A stretch of DNA of 64,000 nucleotides. Origin: Arthrobacter sp. NicSoilB4 (GTDB lineage Bacteria > Actinomycetota > Actinomycetes > Actinomycetales > Micrococcaceae). Shown in pieces: positions 47,495 through 54,694 of this stretch. The stretch covers positions 2,480,001 through 2,544,000 of the forward strand of contig NZ_AP024653.1 in NCBI RefSeq assembly GCF_019977335.1. Reading direction: 5' to 3'. Both the position numbers and the translations under genes were made by a program. The notes under the pieces were generated by a model. It saw only the letters and a list, made by a program, of their open reading frames with translations, ran no database searches and had not been told where the DNA came from. Numbering within the stretch: the first letter of the stretch is position 1; every line of letters begins with the position of its first letter.

Positions 47495-48778
47495 TCATCG
47501 CGCGTCCCGCTTGACCCGCCGGAGAATGGCGAGCAGCCGGAGTCCGACGGCCGCGGCCCCTATGGAGAGCACCACCAACCACGCAAAGGCCATGGCGGTG
47601 GCCCCCCTGTCGGCGGCCCACAGCGCTGAGGCGCAGAGGGCGACTCCGAGCGTCACACCAACCACTATCGCCTCCGTGTAGCTACCGCGGGCCCGGCACA
47701 CGGCGTTGTATGCCTGCAACACCGCATACGGCACCAGTCCGGCCGCCAACCACCGCAGAGCGCCGGCAGACGAATCGGCATACCGCTCCCCCAGCAGACT
47801 GAGCAGCGGGTGAGCAAGAATGGCGAGGAAGGCGGCAGCCAGACCTCCTACGGCGATCGACAAACGAAGACTCGACCAAGTGGTCGACACAAGGCGGTCC
47901 GGGTCGCGGACACCTTCGGAGAACTGGACGATGCCCATCAGCATCGGAGCGGAGTAGGCGGCCCAGGCCATCATCCATGCGGGATACCAGTAGGCAGCTG
48001 CCTCCGGCGCCACCATGTGCGCGAGCAGGAGCGGCAGCACCAGTCCGGGGGCGCGCTCCGTGAGGGTGAGGAGCTGGTACGGAAGGCCCATCGCCAGCAG
48101 TGGACGGCCGCGCGCCGAGCGCAAGGACGGCCGCGGCCGGTAGCCGACCAGTCTTCGCAGCTGGACCGCACCGACGACGCACGCCACGGTCGTCCCGAGG
48201 GTCCAGCAGGCCATGATCACGTCAGCGGCGGCGCCGTGTGAAAGCCAGGCCACGAGCGCCGCAGCCCCGAGCGAGACCAGGCCGCCCAACGCGTACCTCG
48301 ACGTCGCGCTGGCACCGCGGCCCAACGCCACGAGCGCCTGGTCCAGCACGATGACCAGGGTGCCGGTGACGGCAGCCACGAGGAACGTCAGCCAGAAGAG
48401 AACCGATACCAAGGCCGTGTCCGGCATCACAGCCGACTGCAGCACAAGGTAGCCGAGCGCCAGCACGGTGCCGGCTACCCCCACGATGGCGAACGCCGCG
48501 TCAAGCACGCGCGAAGGCGGCTCCCCCCGCCCCACCGACACGATCACGGCGGACCCGGCCCCCAGCACCGCGAGTTGTGTGCAGATCATCACCGCCGAGA
48601 CCGCGGCCATGGTGAGCCCGACCTCACGGTCGGACGTCGCCCGCGCGGCCACGACCCAGAAGGCGAAACCCGCGCCCGTCTGGGCGGCCTTGGCCACGAC
48701 GAGGCCTAGGGAGCTACGCAGGGCCGAATGCCGGACGGTCGCGGTGCCCACGACAACGGTCCCCCGCTCAGTGCTCAC
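47495..48778 (-). CDS. Polysaccharide flippase (MATE/Wzx-like)
   Basis: 427 aa with about 12 membrane spans in a pattern typical of oligosaccharide flippases of the MOP superfamily (SLGLVVAKAAQTGAGFAFWVVAARATSDREVG at the start; LPYQLLTLTERAPGLVLPLLL in the middle). It would move a lipid-linked glycan across the membrane. GTG start inside the 3' end of the GT2 gene, an 11-nt overlap. Its last codons GAC GCG CGA TGA resemble those of the mini-ORF before copy 2. Confidence 0.82.
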   Translation of the reverse strand: MSTERGTVVVGTATVRHSALRSSLGLVVAKAAQTGAGFAFWVVAARATSDREVGLTMAAVSAVMICTQLAVLGAGSAVIVSVGRGEPPSRVLDAAFAIVGVAGTVLALGYLVLQSAVMPDTALVSVLFWLTFLVAAVTGTLVIVLDQALVALGRGASATSRYALGGLVSLGAAALVAWLSHGAAADVIMACWTLGTTVACVVGAVQLRRLVGYRPRPSLRSARGRPLLAMGLPYQLLTLTERAPGLVLPLLLAHMVAPEAAAYWYPAWMMAWAAYSAPMLMGIVQFSEGVRDPDRLVSTTWSSLRLSIAVGGLAAAFLAILAHPLLSLLGERYADSSAGALRWLAAGLVPYAVLQAYNAVCRARGSYTEAIVVGVTLGVALCASALWAADRGATAMAFAWLVVLSIGAAAVGLRLLAILRRVKRDAR

Positions 48779-49586
48779 GACGCAAACCCTTCGCCATGGC
48801 CGCGTAGTTGTACCAGCAGAAGGCTACGTAGTAGCGCAGCCATCGAGGCTGGCCTTCGGCGAGGCTCAAGGCGCTGCCCCGGACTGCCGCGGCGGCGGGC
48901 AGCAACGCCAACCTGGCACCGCGCAAGCCGTGTTTGCGGACCATCCGTCCCAGGCCCGTTCCATCCATGACGAACTGGTCGAGCGCGAAGTCGAAGTCGT
49001 CTGCGGCAAAACGATGTTCGACGAAGACCCGGCGTGACACCGCCGTGCGCAGCCCTGAGTCCCGCATCCGCCAACGCAGCTCGATATCCTCCCCCGACTT
49101 GAACGAGTCATCGAAACCTATGCCCAGCATCAGGTCCCGGTCGACGATCGTCGCCACGAGCCCGAACCAGTTACGGCTGCGGCCGGTGCGATGGTGATGT
49201 GCCAGCGCCTGCCCCCAGTAGCCCGGTCCAGCGACACTCTCCAAACCGGCCTGGAGGGCGTCGTGGCCGCCCTCCACCAACTCCGTGAGCAGGTCGGCGA
49301 CCCCCGAGGGCCCGAACACGACGTCGGCGTCGACGAGCAGGACCCAACGGGTGTTGCTGCTCCGTACACCTAGTGTTCGAGCCCATGGCAGGCCGCGGCC
49401 CTCGTCACTCAGGACCCGGGCACCGGCCGCGAGGGCGATCTCGACGGTGCGGTCCGTGGAGCATCCGTCCACGACGATGATCTCAGCGACACCGGACTGA
49501 CGCAGGGCCTCTAGACAGCGTGGGAGCAGGTCCTCCGCGTTGCGGGCCGGAACGACCGCGGTGACCTCGGCAGGGCTGTGACCCAC
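48768..49586 (-). CDS. Family 2 glycosyltransferase
   Basis: 272 aa. The GT-A fold is shown by TAVVPARNAEDLLPRCLEAL, VVDGCSTD, the DxD metal motif in LLVDADVVFG and SGEDIELRWRMRDSG. It would transfer a sugar to a lipid-linked acceptor on the cytoplasmic face, feeding the flippase. A C-terminal hydrophobic segment is suggested by LRYYVAFCWYNYAAM. GTG start, 12 nt after the HPr-kinase-like gene. Confidence 0.88.
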   Translation of the reverse strand: MGHSPAEVTAVVPARNAEDLLPRCLEALRQSGVAEIIVVDGCSTDRTVEIALAAGARVLSDEGRGLPWARTLGVRSSNTRWVLLVDADVVFGPSGVADLLTELVEGGHDALQAGLESVAGPGYWGQALAHHHRTGRSRNWFGLVATIVDRDLMLGIGFDDSFKSGEDIELRWRMRDSGLRTAVSRRVFVEHRFAADDFDFALDQFVMDGTGLGRMVRKHGLRGARLALLPAAAAVRGSALSLAEGQPRWLRYYVAFCWYNYAAMAKGLRREH

Positions 49587-49598
49587 AGTGCCACCCCC

Positions 49599-50699
49599 TC
49601 AGGCCTGCTCGTCAAGGATCGACGGCAGCAGCTGCTCGAGATACCGGACGATGTCGTCGGACGCCTCGTCCGCCGAGTACGCGGAGGGCACCTGCAGCAG
49701 GTGGCAGGGACGTCCGTCGAGCGCCTTGCTCAGCACGACCCCCTTCGCCGCGAAATGCTCGCGCCAGGGGAGGACGGACGTGGCCGCCAGGCCCGTCACG
49801 ACCCGCTGCGAGAAGCCCGCCATCTCGATGTGGAAGTTGCCGAGCATGCGGTCGACCATCCAATCGCTCGTCCGCTCGACGATCCGGGACCGGGCGCCCT
49901 CGTACCGCTCGATGTAGATGGCGGCCGCGAGCGGCGCCGAGGTGGTCACTTCCCTCCCCGGGAACGCAGTCCCCGGATCGACCATGCGGTGCTCCGGCGA
50001 CCACCGCCGGGAGAAGTCCGCGAGGCGCGGATAACGGATGACGTACGGGTGCACCACCGTGGTGAAACGGCCGACACTGTCCGAGAGCTGTGAGGGGATG
50101 AGGGGCTTCCTGACACCTTCGAACAGGTGGGGGTAGATGGCCCGGTGGTGCGGCTTGATGAACATCGGCTTCGCGTAGCCGAGCATCGTGGCGTCCTCGG
50201 CGAGGAAGGCCCAGTCGTCACCCATGAACGACCACCCCTCGCGCCGCATCAGCTTGGCGGCAGTGCTCGTCTTACCGGTACCTCCGGCTGCGGGCAGCGC
50301 GATCGCGTGACCGCGGTACGCCATCGTTGCAGCGTGGATCATGCCAGCTCCGCGACCGACCATGGCGGCATCGAGAACAGGGACCACGGAGGTCAACAGC
50401 TCGCCCGGCCCATGAATGCGCCACTGCTCTGCGTCCCTCACGACCTGGACCCGATCGGCCTGGAAACGCACACTGTTCTCCGTGTACGCGAGCTCGTGCT
50501 CAACCAGACCCGCATCCGGCATCGGCTCCAGCCGGTCATCGACGACGATGTCGGCCGGCCGCTCGGTGGCGGTGGCGAAACACGCCAACATGCTCTGGAG
50601 CTGGGCTGCTGCCGGCGCATCCCCGTCGACGCGAATCATAACGCGGCCGTGGATGTCGAAGTGCAGTGCCTTGGTCTTGTTCTTGGTCTTGGTCTGCAT
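49599..50699 (-). CDS. HPr-kinase-like P-loop protein
   Basis: 366 aa. The N-terminus is a KTKNKTK tract. A P-loop PAAGGTGKTS (about residues 136-145, Lys143) is followed by GDDWAFL, as in the HprK/PEPCK-like fold. True HprK has GxSGxGKSE and acts on HPr; no HPr gene is near, and the C-terminal half (DFSRRWSPEHRMV) is unlike HprK. Such proteins occur in polysaccharide and RiPP clusters. Its target is unknown. The ATG at 50699 has GGGGAGG upstream. Confidence 0.7.
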   Translation of the reverse strand: MQTKTKNKTKALHFDIHGRVMIRVDGDAPAAAQLQSMLACFATATERPADIVVDDRLEPMPDAGLVEHELAYTENSVRFQADRVQVVRDAEQWRIHGPGELLTSVVPVLDAAMVGRGAGMIHAATMAYRGHAIALPAAGGTGKTSTAAKLMRREGWSFMGDDWAFLAEDATMLGYAKPMFIKPHHRAIYPHLFEGVRKPLIPSQLSDSVGRFTTVVHPYVIRYPRLADFSRRWSPEHRMVDPGTAFPGREVTTSAPLAAAIYIERYEGARSRIVERTSDWMVDRMLGNFHIEMAGFSQRVVTGLAATSVLPWREHFAAKGVVLSKALDGRPCHLLQVPSAYSADEASDDIVRYLEQLLPSILDEQA

Positions 50700-50740
50700 G
50701 GTCCTCCCCTGTCTGAGTGGTGTCGTTCGGATGGTGTCTC
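50649..50740. repeat. Promoter and 5' coding segment shared with 54580-54655, copy A
   Basis: Covers the ribosome site and the first ~16 codons of the HPr-kinase-like gene. It matches 54580-54655 with a 12-nt difference in the KTKN tract and scattered substitutions. The shared ends tie the two operons to one ancestral transcription unit. Confidence 0.85.
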
Positions 50741-50924
50741 GGCCCCAGCGACTGGACCATCCAAGTGCCCCTAGAGGTGTTCGAAACCCCCGGCCGAGTG
50801 ACTCTGCCGTTATTGACCGTATGGTAGGCCGGTTAGGTAGACAACGGTAGTGACTACTCGCTTTTACTTGGCGTCCTACTAGGGAATTTCGTGCTCCCGC
50901 CAGTGCCAGGGGGGTGAGATTCGC

Positions 50925-51030
50925 CCGGGGTTCAATGGAGGCCGCGAGGGTCAGGCAGCAGTCAGTGAGCACGGCTTCGACGGTGATTCCGTGTGCGACG
51001 GCGAAGGGCGCGTCGCGGAGCCAGGACGCT
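50925..51030 (-). pseudogene. IS481-type transposase remnant
   Basis: The minus-strand frame reads ASWLRDAPFAVAHGITVEAVLTDCC. HGITVExVLTDN is a hallmark stretch of IS481-type transposases, around the second catalytic Asp. Homology stops shortly after LTD. The match is from memory and short, so moderate confidence. Confidence 0.45.
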
Positions 51031-51045
51031 GTGGATTCTCCTAAT

Positions 51046-51075
51046 TCTCAACAGGGAGGATCTCAACAGGGAGGC
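51046..51075. repeat. 15-bp tandem duplication
   Basis: TCTCAACAGGGAGGA (51046-51060) is followed directly by TCTCAACAGGGAGGC (51061-51075). It may be a replication slip or a target-site scar beside the transposase remnant. Confidence 0.85.
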
Positions 51076-51100
51076 TCCGGAATTGGCCAGCCGGTCCGGC

Positions 51101-52153
51101 TCAGCCGCCGTCCGGACGCCAGTACCGCAGCCCGCCGCTTGTGGTGCCGTCGCGGGCGACGTCGACCATGGCGTACGGGAACGCCCGACGGTCCGACTGG
51201 TCAGGTCCGCGACCGCGGACGTCCGAACACCACGTGCCTGTGTTGATGTACCGGGTGGGGCACGCGTCGAGCGCCGTCTCGAGGGCCCGGTGGGTGTGGC
51301 CCGAGACGTACCAGGCCACCCCGGAATCGTGCGCCTGCAGAGTACGTGCGAACCGGCCCGCCGCAGCCGGAGCCTCCTCGCCGGCGCCTCTGCGCCCGGC
51401 GGCCCCGAGCACCATGCGGGTCGCGGCGACCGGAAGGGCCGACACCGTCCGGAACCGGGACAGGCGCGCCAGGTCCCGAACCGCCACGCCGTCAAGTCCG
51501 AGCCGCAGTGACTCAGTCTGCAACAACTCGTCGTACGCATCCTCACGGACGCGGCGTTCCGCCCGCTCGGATGCCAGGCAGGCCCGGGCAACGGCACCGG
51601 CACGGCTCAGGCGCGACGTGGACGGATTGGCGTTCCAGGCAGCGAGCGGTGGCAGGTCCAGCTCGTCGGTACCGTTGACGGCCGAGCGGAGCACCTCGGG
51701 CATCCGGTGCAGAGCGTGGTGCTGGTGCCCGTGCTCGGCAACGAGCACGTGGGGCACGTGCAGGAACCAAGGGTGCACCTGGACCCGCGTGGGCTCCGCG
51801 GGTGACAGCAGCGCCGACAGGCGTGCTGCAACCGAGGGCCGGGCCAGCTCCACATCGTGGTTGCCGCACACGAAGTGCAGCTGCACGCCCTGCTCCGCAC
51901 ACGCCTTCAGCACGCGGAACATGTCGCCGTTGTGGGCCAGGATGGACTCGAGCCGGGCCAGGCTCTCGTCCTCTGCTAACCCGAACAGCTCGAACGTGTC
52001 ACCGACGAAGGCGACGTTCGGCTGCGGACCTGCAGTTGCGAGTACCTCGCGGTGGAGGAACTCGGGCAGCATGCTGCCGGGGTGCCGGGGGTCGTCGTCC
52101 GACACGCCCAGGTGGACGTCGCTGAGGAGCCACCACCTGGCCGCGTGGTTCAT
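51101..52153 (-). CDS. Metallophosphoesterase
   Basis: 350 aa. The full ligand set of the calcineurin-like fold is present: SDVHLG, GDTFELFG, GNHD, EHGHQHH and GHTH. The layout resembles UDP-2,3-diacylglucosamine hydrolase-type enzymes, though this Gram-positive is unlikely to make lipid A; a lipid-pyrophosphate or nucleotide-sugar substrate is possible. The ATG at 52153 overlaps the stop of the 67-aa gene (ATGA). In copy 1 the equivalent gene is cut after four codons. Confidence 0.86.
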   Translation of the reverse strand: MNHAARWWLLSDVHLGVSDDDPRHPGSMLPEFLHREVLATAGPQPNVAFVGDTFELFGLAEDESLARLESILAHNGDMFRVLKACAEQGVQLHFVCGNHDVELARPSVAARLSALLSPAEPTRVQVHPWFLHVPHVLVAEHGHQHHALHRMPEVLRSAVNGTDELDLPPLAAWNANPSTSRLSRAGAVARACLASERAERRVREDAYDELLQTESLRLGLDGVAVRDLARLSRFRTVSALPVAATRMVLGAAGRRGAGEEAPAAAGRFARTLQAHDSGVAWYVSGHTHRALETALDACPTRYINTGTWCSDVRGRGPDQSDRRAFPYAMVDVARDGTTSGGLRYWRPDGG

Positions 52154-52353
52154 GCGAGCAGTCCCAGCACGCGGGGAAGGAAGAGGAGCGCGTACATCGC
52201 CCACATGACGGCGACGACCCTGGGGCTGATTGTTAGGCCCAGGAGCTTCGGGCGTGCGGGCTGCCCGGTGTCAACTCCGGACCGCCGGACTTCGAGCCCG
52301 ACGAGGGTGGCGAGCAGGGCGGCAGCCGCGATCAGTCCGGCCAGTTCGATCAT
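52150..52353 (-). CDS. Small two-span membrane protein, copy 2
   Basis: 67 aa, two hydrophobic helices. It differs from copy 1 in two residues (Ser for Ala, Leu for Met). Its stop overlaps the metallophosphoesterase start (ATGA), an arrangement that appears ancestral and is broken in copy 1. Confidence 0.7.
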   Translation of the reverse strand: MIELAGLIAAAALLATLVGLEVRRSGVDTGQPARPKLLGLTISPRVVAVMWAMYALLFLPRVLGLLA

Positions 52354-52685
52354 TTTGCTGCCTCCTGCCGTGCGCGTGCCAGGCACGCGAGGATGGTGAT
52401 GACGCCCATCGTGACGACGCACGCCTGCCACGACCACACAGTGAGGTAGAACATCGCCGTGGACACCGCCGTGAGCGTCGCGAGGCCGAGCGCCAGGACG
52501 AGCATCGCGCCGAGCGCGAGGTCGGTCACCGGCATAAGCCGGGTCAGTGCCTGCCCCGGGAGCAGGACCAGGACCGCTATCGCGGCGACCGCCTGCAGCG
52601 GCGTCGGCAGACCCAGGAGCGTCACCAGCGACAGCGCGACGGCCGCGAGACCGAGCACCACGGTGGGCCGGCTGACGCCGCTCAT
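52350..52685 (-). CDS. Small polytopic membrane protein, copy 2
   Basis: 111 aa with about four hydrophobic segments, identical in sequence to copy 1. Four-nt overlaps link it to the 629-aa gene before it and the 67-aa gene after it. DUF1616-like central block; function unknown. Confidence 0.7.
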   Translation of the reverse strand: MSGVSRPTVVLGLAAVALSLVTLLGLPTPLQAVAAIAVLVLLPGQALTRLMPVTDLALGAMLVLALGLATLTAVSTAMFYLTVWSWQACVVTMGVITILACLARARQEAAK

Positions 52686-54571
52686 GGCGTCACCCGGTAC
52701 ACGCGTGCGTCGGCGTTGCTGAACGCAAGCTCCACGCCGCCCTGCCCGCTCAGCCACTGCTCCAGCTCGTCCAGGCCTGCCGCGCTGCCGGCGCCCTGGA
52801 GCACAAGACTGGCCTCCGACGAACGCATGATCAACACGACGCCACCGCCAGGGCTGTGCCGGGCGAAGTCGTAAACGAGCGGGCCGCACGTCGCCGTCGA
52901 CAAATCGGACCGGCACATGTCATCGATCGTCCGCGCCCGGTGTTCGAGGTAGTCCTCGCTGCGCCACGGCGTCGGGTGCGCAGCCGAGATGATCGACGAG
53001 CCCGGCGGCGCGAGACGATGCACGGCCGCGACCGCGGCAATCTCATCGTCGGTGAAGACGTCATACTGGGCGTTCCCGAACCGGCCCGTCACAGTCAACA
53101 CCGCCAGCAGGCAGCAGGTCAGCGCAAGAGCCCCCGCGGCGCGGAAGGAGGGCCGCGTGGGGTCCTGCGCGGCATGGGCGGCGGGGTGGTGTGTGCCGCC
53201 ATGCCCGGCGCGGGCGGCGGGCCGTGCGCTGCCGTGCGCGGCGTGGGCGGCGGCGTGCGTGCTGCCGTCCGCCGGAAGCAGGATCGAGCACGCCAGCATC
53301 GCGACGAAAGGCAGCGCGAACAACGAGACACGGATCAGCATCTCCCCGCCGTACAACTGCGCGGGAAAGAGCAGCAACGGCGTAGCTGCCAGGAGGGCCA
53401 CCCGGACGTCGAGACGTCCTCTGCGCCAGTCACGCACCGCCCCCGCCGCGGCAAGCGCCCACAACACCAGGGTCAGAACGATCCGGACCTGCACCACCAG
53501 CACGTGCCCGGCGGTCCCGCTCAGGCGGTCGAGGACGTTCGCCTCGGTCGCGCCCTGCAGCCCCGCTTCCGCCAGCGGCGGGTTCCCGATCAGATACGCA
53601 CTCGCCGGGTAAACAAGCCAGAGCGTCAACAACACCACGGCGATCAACGGCAACCGGCTGGGCCAGACACGCCCGCTCAGCGTAAGAGCAGTGATGGCGA
53701 TCAGCACCATAAACGGCGTCAACTGATGGCTCGCGCAGATCACCGCGACGAGCAATATCGTCACCACCAGCGCACCCACCCGGAGCCCCGGCCGGGACTC
53801 CGCAGGCACCCGCCCCCGCCACCACGCCGCCAGGTCCGCACGCCGGACCCCGCGGAACCCGGGGAACCCGGGAGCCCGCGCGGCCAACGGGCCAAGGAGC
53901 AGCGCGATCACAACGAGATACAAAAAGAAGCCAAAAGCCTGCGGAGACAGGTAGTCCTGGTCCTGCCAACTGCCAAGACAGAAAACCCACAGCACCAGCC
54001 ACCGCCGCCGCGGATCCCGCGTCAGGTAACCCGTCAGCACCCCCAAAGCAACAAGCCACAAACCCACATTGAACACCGGCGCCCACAACGCAACAGCCAC
54101 CGGATCAAGACCCGTCGCCCCCAGCACCGTCGCCAGCAGCGCGAAGAAACCCGGCCAATTGAAATACGCATCAATGCCCGGATCAATCCCCTGCGCCCCC
54201 GAAAGAGCATCAGCGATGCCAAGATGACGGAACGCAACCTCACCCCGCGGAACATCCGTCACGAAAGCAGCAGTCCCGAAAAGCACCAACACCAGCACCA
54301 CCACAAGCCACACCATCACCACACGGCGCGCCGGACCCGCAGCATCCCCCCGCAACGCCACCACAAAAGCCACATTCAGAAGCAAAACACCCACCCAGAA
54401 CGGAAACGGCAACACCGCCACAAGCCCCAAATCGCTGCCCACCGGCACAGCCACCGTCGACGCCGCCCCCACAGCAAGCGCCAACGCCACCACACCCGCC
54501 ACCGCACACCACACATCACGCGCCTTCCAACGCCCCTCCGTGCGCCTGGCCACATCAAGCGTGCTAGTCAT
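52682..54571 (-). CDS. Large polytopic membrane protein, possible GT-C glycosyltransferase, copy 2
   Basis: 629 aa, protein sequence identical or nearly identical to copy 1 (two nucleotide differences seen). About 12 membrane spans, an Ala/His-rich loop and an external C-terminal tail. Its ATG overlaps the stop of a 16-codon mini-ORF derived from the HPr-kinase-like gene, so it is translated by coupling rather than from a flippase gene as in copy 1. Confidence 0.7.
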   Translation of the reverse strand: MTSTLDVARRTEGRWKARDVWCAVAGVVALALAVGAASTVAVPVGSDLGLVAVLPFPFWVGVLLLNVAFVVALRGDAAGPARRVVMVWLVVVLVLVLFGTAAFVTDVPRGEVAFRHLGIADALSGAQGIDPGIDAYFNWPGFFALLATVLGATGLDPVAVALWAPVFNVGLWLVALGVLTGYLTRDPRRRWLVLWVFCLGSWQDQDYLSPQAFGFFLYLVVIALLLGPLAARAPGFPGFRGVRRADLAAWWRGRVPAESRPGLRVGALVVTILLVAVICASHQLTPFMVLIAITALTLSGRVWPSRLPLIAVVLLTLWLVYPASAYLIGNPPLAEAGLQGATEANVLDRLSGTAGHVLVVQVRIVLTLVLWALAAAGAVRDWRRGRLDVRVALLAATPLLLFPAQLYGGEMLIRVSLFALPFVAMLACSILLPADGSTHAAAHAAHGSARPAARAGHGGTHHPAAHAAQDPTRPSFRAAGALALTCCLLAVLTVTGRFGNAQYDVFTDDEIAAVAAVHRLAPPGSSIISAAHPTPWRSEDYLEHRARTIDDMCRSDLSTATCGPLVYDFARHSPGGGVVLIMRSSEASLVLQGAGSAAGLDELEQWLSGQGGVELAFSNADARVYRVTP

Positions 54572-54618
54572 CGCGTGTCCTGGATGTCGAAGTGCAGTGC
54601 CTTGGTATTGGTCTGCAT
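54568..54618 (-). CDS. 16-aa mini-ORF, 5' relic of the HPr-kinase-like gene
   Basis: It encodes MQTNTKALHFDIQDTR. The first 13 residues match the start of the HPr-kinase-like protein (MQTKTKNKTKALHFDI) minus four residues; the end, DTR-stop, resembles the flippase end, DAR-stop. The TGA overlaps the 629-aa ATG, so the peptide may act only to couple translation. A ribosome site (GGGGACG) is kept. Confidence 0.7.
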   Translation of the reverse strand: MQTNTKALHFDIQDTR

Positions 54619-54655
54619 GGTCGTCCCCTGTCTGGGTGGTGTCGGTCGGTTGGTG
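54580..54655. repeat. Promoter and 5' coding segment shared with 50649-50740, copy B
   Basis: The second copy of the HPr-kinase-like gene's start region, placed before the 629-aa gene of copy 2. The junction with 629-aa upstream sequence lies at about 54575-54582. Confidence 0.85.
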
Positions 54656-54694
54656 TGGACGGTGTCGGCAGTGTCGACACCGTCCACCTAGTTC

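Larger units (their letters stand above)
50700..51100. other. Spacer upstream of the HPr-kinase-like gene
   Basis: 401 nt. It holds the operon's promoter, a transposase remnant (50925-51030) and a 15-nt tandem repeat (51046-51075). No intact gene is evident. Confidence 0.6.
52141..54575. repeat. 2,435-bp direct repeat, copy 2
   Basis: The partner of 45032-47466, offset 7109. The left end runs 13 bases into the intact metallophosphoesterase gene; the right end stops at the shared CATCGCG just upstream of the 629-aa start, where a fused mini-ORF begins. Confidence 0.95.

Noticed and set aside
45747..47681. Open plus-strand frame of about 640 codons, repeated at 52856-54691
   Set aside because: It lies opposite the 629-aa membrane protein in both copies and its translation is His/Arg/Pro/Gln-rich low complexity. 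The minus-strand frame has coherent membrane spans and coupled starts.
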